From the NCBI GenBank assembly GCA_018257865.1, contig JAEUBA010000218.1, forward strand, positions 1 through 22,713: DNA of 22,713 nt, in the 5' to 3' direction. The notes beneath the pieces were generated by a model. It was given only the letters and a program-made list of their open reading frames with translations. It had not been told where the DNA came from and did no database searches. This document shows positions 10,001 through 19,954 of the stretch, piece after piece; position 1 is the first letter of the stretch, and the number at the start of each line of letters is the position of its first letter. Origin of the DNA: Stereocaulon alpinum. Lineage: Eukaryota > Ascomycota > Lecanoromycetes > Lecanorales > Stereocaulaceae. The translations under genes were made by a program, and so were the position numbers.

Positions 10001-10174
10001 CTAAGTGCTATGGCTGAGGTTTTTGGCTTCGCTGATGTAGTGGAGTTTGCGCTTGTTGTTGAGGGGTGGACGCAGGCGCAGAGGAGGAGTTGTTTGGAGA
10101 CGTTCTATAGGGGGAGGAGGAGGGAGTGCGGGGTGCGGGGGAGGGGGGAAGGCGTGAGTGAATGGGATAGATAG
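7032..10174 (+). CDS. SNF2-family DNA-dependent ATPase, Rad26/ERCC6L2-like
   Basis: The predicted protein has 1029 residues. Exon 1 is 7032-7128 and exon 2 is 7182-10174, with a 53-nt intron at 7129-7181 that joins the short N-terminal frame to the long one in phase. The SNF2 motor is complete: GDDMGLGKT (Walker A, 246-254), DECH (363-366), LTGTAIQN (390-397), STKAGGVGLNI (674-684) and QAQDRAYRIGQ (704-714). SNF2 proteins use ATP to move along DNA and remodel chromatin or repair complexes, normally in the nucleus. A four-Cys cluster (511, 513, 522, 523) sits between the two motor lobes. The N terminus is acidic and Lys-rich with IIMDLTDSDDD near residue 4; the tail carries VTIIDLDLD (802-810). 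Both resemble SUMO-interacting motifs. I place it near the Rad26/ERCC6L2 group from overall layout, so function in DNA repair is inferred. It is convergent with the permease gene. Confidence 0.92.
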
Positions 10175-10393
10175 CGTTGGCGCTTGGGGGTGCTTTTGTT
10201 AATCATGCTGGTTGGTGGGAGAGGCGTTTGGAAACGAAGTCATGAGAGATACCCATTTGATTTTCAGGCGCAAGCAGGACGGACATGTAGGACGGGTATC
10301 AAGCATTTACATTCATTAACGAACCCTATACAGAATTACCAGATATATCATTCCACTCAAACCCAATCTTTCTCACACCCCACAAAATACACC

Positions 10394-12176
10394 CTACCGT
10401 CCAAAATGCTTCTTCTCCAACGGCCTCAGCACCATGAAACTAAGCCCCGCAAACAAAAACGCCAACTCAAACCCGACATCGCCGCCGAACCCCGGCGTCC
10501 CGATCTTCCTCCCAATAGGCCCAATAAACCATACCTGCGCCATACCCATCACGGCGCCGAAGACGCCGAAGCAGAAAGCTAGGACGGCGGCCATGCCGGG
10601 GGGGAGGAGGGCGGGGGAGTTCCAGATTGAGATGTCGTATTTGCGTTTCTTGATGAGGAAGTGTTCGGTTAGGGAGATGCCTTCGTAGATGGCGAGCCAG
10701 TAGCCCTGGAGGGGGAGGGAGGTGTTAGTTGGGGGTTTTTCGTGAGAAAGGGGGGGGGGGGGGCTTACGATTAGCAGCATGAAGTTCTCTAGGACGGTTT
10801 CGAAGTGGCCGTAGCCTGGGATGGCAATGGCGCAGTAGACCAGGGTGCCGATGAATGTCCAGATGAAGCGGGGGACGGCTTGCGTATAGTGTGTCATGAG
10901 CTGCAGACTGAATGTCAAGCTGTAGATATTTGGGCAGTTGTTTGCTATGATGCTCAGGGCGAGTATGACGAGGCAGAATTCGCCGAAGCGGCCGAGAGGG
11001 GGGAAGAGTACGGCTGCTAGGAGGCCACCAACTCCAGCCTTTTTGTAGCCGTCAAGGTAGGATGTATCTACAGTATTCATCGTTGCAGTTGCCACTGCGA
11101 GCCCAAGCATTTCGGTGAATGCGAGAGGGATGATCAGACCGCCCCACGTCCAAGCGAAGACCTTGATGCGGTTGACATTGGGGGGTTGGTAGACGGTGTA
11201 GTCGGCTGCGTAGCTCGTCCAGCCTGTTGCGAAGCCGAAGACGCTGGCTGCGAAGGATAGGATGCTGCCTGTCTCGGAGGTTCCGACGCCCATTGGGATG
11301 TTGATGAATTTGCCGCTGTGGGCAAGTTCGCCGAGGACGATGAGGAAGATGATGAAGGAGGGGATCCAAGACCACATTTCGTAGTGGTGGACTACCTTGT
11401 AGCCGAAGACCGTTACGAGCCAGGTTGCTGCTGCTATGATGATGATGCCTGCATATCCAGGGACGGAGGGGTTGACGGCGTGAATGAGTTGAGCGCCGAC
11501 TATGACGTTGACAGCGGACCAGCCTATACAGGCGAGAACATTGAAGCAGGCAACTGGGGGGAGTTTAGTCTTGGTTTCTTCAACAACGGGGAAGAAAGGG
11601 GGGTCGGAGGGGAGAGTTGCTTCATTGGGTGGGGAAGCATGTAGCCACTTACTGATTTTGACACCGTAGAAACCGAAGAAGTAGCGGGAAAGGACCATTT
11701 GGCGAAGACCGAAGCGGGGTCCGAAGGTAGAGAAGAAGGCTACTGGGGTTATGCCTAGGCAATTGATGAAGAAGATGGTGAGGAGGGAGTCGATGAAACC
11801 AAGTTGGAAGACTGTGACTGCCAATGCGCCAATGGCGAAGGAGGAGACGACCATGTTGGCAGAAAGCCACTGTTAATCGATGTATCAGCGCTACATGTCC
11901 TCATGGGTTCTGCGAATCGCGATTGCCCACCATTGTCCCCACTTTCGTAAGATTGGTATCTGTTCGCTCATCCTCGGGCACTCTTTCAATGCCTCTGGGC
12001 TCGACGCCGAATTTGCTGACGGTTCGTTGAATCCTAGCGTACAAGGTATCGCCAGTTATGAAGACTTCGCCAGGCACAGCTGGTGCTTCGTCTGTGTAGA
12101 CTGGATAACCGTGCATCTTCTCCGGATCAGAGCCCTGGGTGGGGCTCTCCAAGGCATATTCGCTTTTGAGGCCCAT
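10394..12176 (-). CDS. NCS1-family purine-cytosine permease (Fcy2/FcyB type)
   Basis: The predicted protein has 519 residues in four minus-strand exons: 12176-11931, 11869-11653, 11553-10769 and 10705-10394. All introns (61, 99 and 63 nt) are GT...AG and keep frame. It is a polytopic membrane protein. The soluble N terminus contains FGVEPRGIERVPEDERTD, followed after the first splice by WLSANMVVSSFAIGAL. Both are hallmarks of fungal Fcy2-like proton symporters for adenine, guanine, hypoxanthine and cytosine. Roughly a dozen hydrophobic segments follow, including ACFNVLACIGWSAVN and the GYW segment after the last splice. Length matches the family. The unspliced frames would insert non-homologous Pro- and Lys-rich loops, which supports the introns. 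Substrate specificity cannot be fixed from sequence. It is the only transporter in the window and may respond to nitrogen supply. Confidence 0.92.
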
Positions 12177-14227
12177 TGTCGCAGGTGGGTGAAGAGTACG
12201 GGGACGTCTCCTGGGTCGCGTGAGGTGTCACCTCAAGTGGGAACGAGTACTGTGGTTCAGTAGACGGGGAAGAGAGCAGCAAAGCATGCGCAAGTATAAA
12301 GCAGACAGGGACAGAGCTTCTTCTCGAATCGTACAAAAAGCAGGGACAGCGAGAGAGGTATAAGAAGTACTGGAGAGAGGGTGGAGATGACCGACAGCTT
12401 TTGTGCTAGGATAAGATTCCATCTTCATACGAGTAGTAGCTCGCTGATAAGCATTCAACCTTGTAGCTGACTCGGACTGTCATCGCAGATCTAAGCTTGA
12501 CTATTCGGATTGTGGTAGCCAAGATCTCCGTCTCACGCTATCTGAATGGTCCAAAAGGCGAATTGAAGGCGAACATACCTTCTAGACCCCGGTCTTCGCC
12601 CATTCGCGATGGTGGCATAACTATCACAAGTGCGCATGTCGGCCGTGTCGGGGAGTTGGCCTGCAGTCTTTCGGCAAGAGCTGCAAGACTGTGAGGCCTT
12701 ACCGCCTTGAGTTAGGCGCGAATGAGCTTAAAAGTAGGTAAAGTGGGGAGATAGGCGAGTGTGATAAGCAAGCATTGGTGCTGATTCGTCACTCACACTT
12801 GAGGGGCTTCGTGAGTCGTGGCCCAAGCTTCTAGCCTTCTAGGCCGCTTTCAGGTGTCATGCCCGCGTGGGACGGCACTTGAGCTCCCGGGAAACGGGTG
12901 TTGCAGGGGTCCTGCTGCTGATGCAGGGAACGAACGACACCCGACATCTCTCACAGTATTTGTCGAATGCCATGTTCGACGCATCAGGCAGTAAAAGTAC
13001 CTTATGCTTCAAATGCCATAGCAACCTTGAGACTACATCCGCGATTTCATTTTCCTTTTCCTGACTTCCTAACTCCTGTCATGGCAGCAGCAGCGCCTGA
13101 TCGGAACCCGCCGACGCCTGTATCTACGCTTTCTGAAGATATATCTGATGCTTGGCACTTTGACGTTTTGGGAATATCGTATGTAGCGTGGCTCCCGCTC
13201 CTAGTCAAACCATGGTGTGAAGTAAAGGGATCTATGGGTCGCGGCGACTTCCATCTGCTTTTACACGACATGGCAGAGCCCAGCCGTACTGGCAGATGCG
13301 GCTTCGAGCATGGACCAGGTCCGGTACCGCTGCCCGCCTTCATACGAAGACAATGGCCTGTATCAAGAACGGAGCCGGGGAGGCTCCTTAGTAGTGACGA
13401 GTAGACAGGTTTGATGCAGTGCCAAGTCCATGGTGGCTCGTGAAAACAAGTCCATCTATACCACGTGGCAAGTGAGGTACAAGAGCCACATCTCTTTTAC
13501 TTGATACGTACATCTCCATGTGGCGCTAGACAGGCTTTTCTTTTTCGTAGTAGATGTGGATCAGTCCATCTTCCTAGAAGTCATCAAATATTTGTTGCAG
13601 CCCAGCAGAGACACTTCTTATCATCATCGCAGCTCCCATTTAAGATGTGAAATAGTCAGAATCACTGCTTTAGGCGCCTTCATGTTGTATAACCGTTAGA
13701 GACACGATGAGTAATTCAGTTGCTAGTTGCTCGTTGGCGCCTGCGTACTTCGATTTGTGGAATAGCATACAGGACTCGAAATAACAGTTTAGACTCCGAA
13801 ATAACTTCCGTTTCAACTAGAAAGACCAAGGGAGTCTCGAAGGTTGGATGGATTGGCGAGCGTGCTAGGCTGAAATATATTGGTTTGAAGGAGATCATTA
13901 CCTCATGCTATCCTTCGGTATGTCCCATCATTAAGTGCGATCCGAGTCCTTATTGTTCAAGAATAGTCACATCAACTCTATTAGTCTTTCATATTATACA
14001 AGATAGAATACTTCTTTTAGTCCATCATCCAATGCTGGCGAGTGGATCAACGCCAGGGGTCGACAGTCCCTCCCATCCAATTCATACGCCAGGCAATGCA
14101 ACGCAATGCATACTCAATTCCAAAATAATGTAAGTTTCCAAATCGCACGCATTTCAGTAGCCAAAGTATCAACAACCCTCCCTCCTTCCTCTGTTTGAGG
14201 CAGGCCCTTGGGCCCCTCCTCACCAGC
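12177..14227. other. Two-kilobase spacer upstream of the permease and downstream of the Spa2-like gene
   Basis: I see no convincing gene. Open frames at 12967-13404 and 13720-14133 (+) show no recognisable domain or clear splice partners. The 13081 ATG within the first would give a 107-residue hypothetical protein that I cannot support further. On the permease's coding (minus) strand a CTTTATACTTGC stretch near 12295 could be a TATA region. Three GATAAG sites lie at 12410-12415, 12446-12451 and 12763-12768. Confidence 0.45.
12410..12768 (+). promoter_or_regulatory. Cluster of GATAAG motifs upstream of the permease gene
   Basis: GATAAG occurs at 12410-12415, 12446-12451 and 12763-12768, all on the plus strand, 235-590 bases upstream of the permease start at 12176. 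HGATAR is the site of the fungal nitrogen regulator AreA/NIT2 and of related GATA factors. Purine and cytosine permeases are often under nitrogen control, so the placement fits. Binding is inferred only. Confidence 0.4.
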
Positions 14228-16991
14228 CTAGCTAAACTCATCCTCGACCTGACCAACCAATGCTCCAAGCTCTCTCGTGCTCTTCGCAATCGCAAACGCC
14301 AAAGGCGGCAGGCCCTTCACGAAGCCGTTCCAGTCCTTTTCACTGCCGATCTCTTCGCCTTCTCTGCCCGCGTCTTCTAATCTATCTCGGCTTTCGGCGA
14401 GGTTTTGCAACATGCTATGTACTCTCTTATCGTTACTATCTGCCTCTTGTGCTGTCTTTTCTATGATTTGGGACGTAGTGGATGTGATGGCGGCTAGGTG
14501 GTCGAGGATATCTGGGGGCTCGGCGTTTGTGCGGATGCTGGAGACGAGGGATTGGATTGAAGGGATCAGGGTGTCGGTGCGGGATTCGAGGAAATTCTAG
14601 GAACACTCAGTCAGACGTGCGTTGCTGTAGTTCAGCCACGGAGCATACCTTGAGGTCGTCTGCTCTGCTGGAAGCTCTGAGGTTTCCATTAATGGGCTTG
14701 GAAGGAGGAACATATTGGGCGCTACTCAGCAAGCCGTTCTGCATGGGTTTCGCGAGTTTCAGTTGGCCATTAGGTATTTGGGAAGGTCGTGGAGAGCTCG
14801 TGGAGCTGTATATGGATCCGTCCGCAGCACTTGGCGCGGCGCTTGATCTTGACTGGGAAATGCCGTAATAATCGGCTGGAGAGTCGGCAATTGGGGTGTA
14901 CTGATCGTCGTCTTCGAGATCTTCTGCAGGTGTTGGGTGGATCTTGACCAGTCGGATAAGCTCCACAATGGAAGCAGAAACGTGCGAAGCTGCAGCGTCC
15001 AAGAGAGACACGGGCGAGAGGCCCTTGGACATTGCAAAATTCTTAGCAGCTGTTACAAGGTTGTTTGCCGTGGCTGAGACTTTTGTTTTCAGCTTGTTCC
15101 TTTGCTGTGTGACCTCGTCTGTGCCAGATTGTGTGTCGCCCATGTCGAGCGTGATGTTTCGAACCGCAATTACCACACTTTTGACGTGTGCGAGTACGGC
15201 ATCAGGCTCGCTTCCTCTTGCGCTTTGTAACAGCTCGTCGATAGCAATCTGGAACTTCGTGACATGGATGTCCTTGACAAGCCCGTCTTGTGCGGTAAAG
15301 GCTCCGTCTCTGGCAACAGCCCCAGCATCGGGTTGCTGTAAGGCACTTGCCATTGATGAGGCCCGTAATGCCCCGGATTGTGCTTTTGTTCGAGCATATC
15401 GGCTTTTCCACTCCTGGAGTTCTTTTTCTAGCATCTGGACTCTGTGGACCAAAGTCTCTTCCCGTTCGACAGATTGGTTACTACGCTCCGAAAGTGCTTT
15501 CATCTGATTGAGGAATCCAGTCGCTTCTTGCTTGACCTCGTTTGTGACCTTCTCTTGCCTCAAGAGCTGCGTTCGTAAATCCTGATGTGCCTTATCTAGA
15601 CTCTCGTAACGGCTCTTCCATTCGCCTCCACCACTTGCCTGGCCAGTGAGCCTGTCCATTTCGGATCGTAGGTCGCGTTCTGTATCGGCATGATTACCGC
15701 GGGCCTTTTCGAGCTCCGACTGCAAGTTGTTGTTGAGGTTCCGGGCTTGAGCGAGCTTCCCTTCAAGATCGGACTGTAGATTTGCCGATTTTTCTCGTTC
15801 AGAATTGTTAATCTACACATCGATCGATTAGACGACCGAAGCAAGCAAAGGAAGACTGAGACTCACGCCATTTTCTTCACTTCGAGACTTATGAAGACCG
15901 TCGATCTCTGAATCCTTTTCGTGCAGCTCGCCCTCTAATGCGGATACCTTCCTTTGCATCTCGCCAATCCGATTCTCAAAGTCTACAACTCGAGTCTCAT
16001 ACTCTGCAAGTCTGCGATCCTTCTCAGATGACGCCCCCATACTCCGAGAGGTTAAAGTCGTATCTCGACGGCTTCCGTAGATATCGCTTGTATCGTCGTC
16101 ATCATCCTCGACCATGGTGCTCTTGTTCGGTATTATAGTGCTGCTTTGAAACGTCTTCGCCATCGGTTTCCCGTATTGGTCATTTTGTTCATCCACACCC
16201 GGTATACCCAATCCAGCCATCACCTGACTTCCTAAGGATGCATTCCTGGGGCCATAACCCTGCCTCATGCCATTTGGTGTACCTACTCGGGGAGGGGGAC
16301 CATGCATACTCAACGCCGGACTTCCATTACGGCTAATAGAGCTACCCGCGAACATGGGGAATCTCCGCTCTAGCTCGTAGAAGACGTCTGTCGCCAGATC
16401 CTGGAACCTAGGAGGGGGCAGTGTAGCTAACTTTTGACGCGCTTGGTTTCGTTTTGGGTGGAAGTTGTCTTTGGGAAGCAGGTATGGGGGCACTTGGCCA
16501 GGGCCATCTCTTTGTTGTCCTGAGGAGCTTTGCCTCCGTAGAAGCTCATCGTAGACATCAGTACTCAGCTCTTGGAACTGGACTGGCGATAACCGTAACA
16601 GCTTGTCCCGTGCCCGGTTTGGTTTTGGATTTCCTTTTTCATCTCGGAGTGACTGCGCAAGGAATCTTTTGAGGATCGTGTAGTGTTGCGACAGCTTCTC
16701 TTCCATCTGCAGCGTTTTCCTCCGCTGGTTGTCTGCACTGGACATATTCGTGCCATAGCTGGAGCGTGCTATTGAGTTAGGCGGTGAGGGCTGGCCGGGG
16801 CCCGGTGGGCGGTTCATCATGCCATTTGACATCCGTCCCTGAGTCCCATTCGATGAACCTGATATCGGAGGGGTGATGAGATTACCGCGATTCTTCGGTG
16901 GGTTAGGGGAGTATTGGCCGTATTGAGAGATGCCGGACCACTCGCTACCGCGAGTAGAATTGGGTGACAGCGGGCCCGAACGGCCATTCAT
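14228..16991 (-). CDS. spaA/SPA2: Spa2-like polarisome scaffold protein
   Basis: The predicted protein has 885 residues in three minus-strand exons: 16991-15867, 15812-14649 and 14596-14228. The introns (54 and 52 nt) lie between whole codons and have good branch sites. After a Pro/Ser/Gly-rich N terminus there are two Spa2 homology repeats, around 122-152 (KPNRARDKLLRLSPVQFQEL) and 174-210 (KRNQARQKLATLPPPRFQDL). These are the GIT/Spa2 box that in yeast binds MAP kinase kinases. A long Glu/Lys/Arg coiled coil follows (about 320-520), then a conserved helical region and a C-terminal exon. Spa2 organises the polarisome at growing tips with Bni1-type formin, Pea2 and Bud6, so a role in hyphal tip growth is expected from family knowledge. 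Acidic DDDDD lies shortly before the coiled coil. The symbol follows homologs; orthology was not searched. Confidence 0.9.
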
Positions 16992-17655
16992 AGTCTGACT
17001 ATGTATAAAGATCTGACTGGAAGCTCAGCGTCTACGGCCGTGTTGGAGGTGAGGAGGATTCGTAAGGATCATAGGCTGTCCTTGAGGAGGCCGGATTTTG
17101 GAGGACAAAACAAAGGGGATGACAATCGCATTTACGCGCAAGCATTAAGAGGTCCAAGGCATTTGCGCAGACTGTATCCAAAAGAGCGCAGCCGTATGGG
17201 AATATTCAACGCAAAGTCATCACTGCCACCCTGGTCGTTGCTGCATTTTGTGCTCTCCTTTCGGTAGTCGTTCTTAGGTCAAAATCAGGGTACAGTGAAT
17301 TTAGCGTCTTCAGGGCGGTCGACCAATCAAGTGCAGCCGCCACCAGCATTGTGCAAGCCGTTGGCTTATCATCCTGAGTGAACCGTTGGCCCATGGTGTA
17401 TTCTCAAGAACGCCCGGAATCATATAAATCTTCCAATCACAGAACGCCTCAGCTTTCTCCGTACGACGATACAGGAGGCGTACACGGCAAGGTTTGATCT
17501 CCCCGCGAAGCGTGCATTAGATTAAGTCGAGTAATGGTGTGAAGTACTGCATGTTTTGGTTCCATCTTACACTGATGATAAGCTCATCACATGGCTGCAT
17601 GAGGTAATTGCCTCTGGTATCTCGCATTTGAAACGCTCAAGTAAAATCCTGTCCT
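16992..17655. other. Spacer between the Spa2-like gene and the Ssu72 gene
   Basis: This 664-bp gap holds the upstream region of the Spa2-like gene and the 3' end of the Ssu72 gene, which are arranged head-to-tail on the minus strand. The open frame at 17001-17267 (+) has no protein-like features and I do not call it. No RNA gene or repeat is apparent. Confidence 0.45.
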
Positions 17656-18634
17656 CTAGAACCATCCTAGTGTCCACAGTGCTGGTAGTTGCGGCCATCT
17701 CTCCTGCCACTCTGCTATTAACTCCGGTACTCGCTCATCAAAACTCGCCTTCCCGTCTCCTTCTACCCTTTCTTCCTTCGCAGCCTCGTTCAATGAGTCG
17801 GCCAGATCTAGGATCGCCTTCCCTCCAACCAGTGCCTCCTCGTGATTGTCTTTGATATCCACATTAATCACATGCACTGGTCTGTTCAAGGGACTTCCCC
17901 TCTCAATTAAGTTATCTACCACTGCATCCCAGCACCGTTCCTCACATGTGATTACCACATCGACTATACCTCCCTCCGCTCCCTTGCTGCCCTTGCCCTG
18001 CTGAAGCTCACTAAGTCGGGGCATGCCAATAGGCCAATCTTGCCAACGTTCGGGACCCCATTTCACAGAACGATTACGCTCGAGCATGGGGAGGATACCG
18101 TTTGCGTTGTACAGACGAGGATCTTTGGCCTCAAGTTCTTGGTACATGGATTGGTAGGATGTGCTGTTGAAGGAGTAGACGTTTGGTTGGGTTATTGAAG
18201 GGCCAGGAAGTCGAACCAATGAGCCAGTCCCGAAGGATAGAACTGGATAGTCAGCAAGGGAGAGGCGTAGATGTGCTTCCATGGATCTTGGGAATCATTT
18301 GATTAGTCACCAGGCAGACAGAGCAGTTTTGTCTGCTGTAAACCAAAACTTCTAGGGTCCATCTTGCATAGTAGCATACTACGTTCCTGAGAGGCAGAGA
18401 ACAGTAATCATCGACGTACCTGTTATTGTTACTTGCGCATACTGTGCAGAATCTTAATTTGAAATTCTCCTCTTCCTTTCGATGCTCGTTACCCGGATTG
18501 CCATCATCTACTCCGTCGTAGCCTCCCAAAGGCCTCTGCTCTAATTGAGTAGGTGGCGGTGGTGGCGGTGGTTGTGGAGGTGTTGCTGTCCGTCGAGGAT
18601 CTACAGCACGCACTCGCCGAGGGTCTGCAGCCAT
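17656..18634 (-). CDS. ssu72: RNA polymerase II CTD Ser5/Ser7 phosphatase Ssu72
   Basis: The predicted protein has 281 residues. Exon 1 is 18634-18420 and exon 2 is 18286-17656, with a 133-nt intron at 18287-18419. The start is the ATG at 18632-18634 (MAADPRRVRAVDPRR), which fits the basic N terminus of fungal homologs; upstream codons are not ATG. A proline run follows (about 21-28). The catalytic P-loop CASNNNR (C66-R72) is the C-x5-R signature of low-molecular-weight-type phosphatases, followed by SMEAH. Further family blocks are VLSFGTGSLVRLPGP, LERNRSVKWGPERWQDW and VVITCEERCWD. The C terminus ends in LPALWTLGWF. Ssu72 removes phosphate from the polymerase C-terminal repeat and acts with the cleavage and polyadenylation factor in termination and 3' processing. 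Very clear family match. Confidence 0.95.
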
Positions 18635-19954
18635 CCCTGCCACGTACACAACAAGCTGGGACTATCGTAATACTGAAAGACTGAATTAACAGGGAAAGCC
18701 GCACGACCTGGGCACTTTTAATCAGGTTCGAGACTTCGACAAGTTCGGAGACAAACTAAGCGAAAGGGGAAGTTCCTCAGCAATATGCGTATAGGTAAGT
18801 GTGTGTCCTCATAGACATCAGACAGCTCCAATATAAAAGGCTCATCAAGGGAAGACATCTTGTTAAAGAGCTTACAAGACTTACGTAACGCTGTACTTTG
18901 GATGATCTAGGTTTTGGACCGAGATGGTAAAGTGTTTTCGTGAGTGTCGAGAAATATATGCAAAGGCCTATCCGAAGCTTGAGGCTCCGAAGAACGGTCT
19001 GATACTGATAGTGGGGCGCTAACCAAATAGGCTAAGCCCAGAACAATCTGAAACGTTAGTGTGATCTCAGTACGAAGAGTCGGAAAGGGTCCCAAAAGAC
19101 GAGACCCAAGGCGTTCCATGAATCTTAGTGCACAGGTCAACTATGGAGGCGCATATTACCCTTTTAAGGCATGCTCAGGTTTCCTTCTTCCTGTGAATCA
19201 TTATTGGTGAAAGACCGATGAACCATTATGACGATCCTCATCCAATGCTATAAATAAACCAGGTCCCGCGATTACTTCTCCGAAAAGAAAACAACATCAC
19301 CCACCTTCCTCGATAACACCATCAAAGTCGCCGATCGAAAAGCTCGACTTATTCGGTCACTGAAAAAAATTCTGGAGGATCACTATCAGAGAAAGTACGT
19401 CAAGGGCGAGGATCGAAGCACCGCGACCAGCACTGCGCCGCAGCACTCGAGAAGCGCCTGCCGCCCATCAAGCGGCCTATTACCCATCCACTCGTTACTC
19501 GATCTGTCTCTTGACACGCTTCATCATTCAGCCCTTGAAGGAGCTCCTAGGTGTTGAGAAGTCTTTTTTTTAAGAGCGCAGCTGGGCTGTGGACACACGA
19601 CCTCAACGTCGGTCTCCTCTATCCTCGGCTGGTCGGACACTTTTGGGCCCACTGGGGGTGACAATCCACATGTCGATCAGTGCATAATCCGTCACTTCCC
19701 CTATACGTTCCAAACAGAGTCCTTACGCCTACGAGAACGATAACCCAAGGCATTTCGACATAATACCTTCGGACCAACGGCCGTCTTTACGAAGCAAACG
19801 ACTTTTCTTGAACTCAAGAGCCTCCCCGTACCGAATCGACGATAAAGAGGGATCCAGAACGCTGGGAGGAGATCAAGATAGACATTATTGCATGCGCCAA
19901 GAGCAGTGCTAAGAGAAGGTTTCTTCATCCAGAGCTTGAATACAAAGCGAAGCA
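18635..19954. promoter_or_regulatory. Divergent promoter region and long leader of the SH3 gene
   Basis: The Ssu72 gene (minus) and the SH3-adaptor gene (plus) diverge from this 1.3-kb gap. TATAAATA at 19249-19256, preceded by CCAAT, would suit the SH3 gene and implies a leader near 650 nt unless it is spliced. TATAAAAG lies at 18832-18839. Two tiny upstream frames, 19670-19687 (five codons plus stop) and 19892-19912 (six codons plus stop), precede the main start. I see no additional protein gene here. Confidence 0.45.

Noticed and set aside
4198..12176. Glycosyltransferase, SNF2 and permease as a biosynthetic or defence cluster
   Set aside because: They lack a shared pathway, no backbone enzyme or pathway-specific regulator is present, and orientations do not suggest co-regulation.
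12967..13404. Possible small gene of 107-145 residues in the spacer
   Set aside because: No recognisable domain, no clear leader or splice partner, and only ordinary chance length for this composition. Mentioned in the spacer entry but not called.
14944..15507. 187-residue open frame antisense to the Spa2-like coiled coil
   Set aside because: The minus strand has clear Spa2 homology and coherent splicing; the plus frame is Ser/Cys-rich shadow text.
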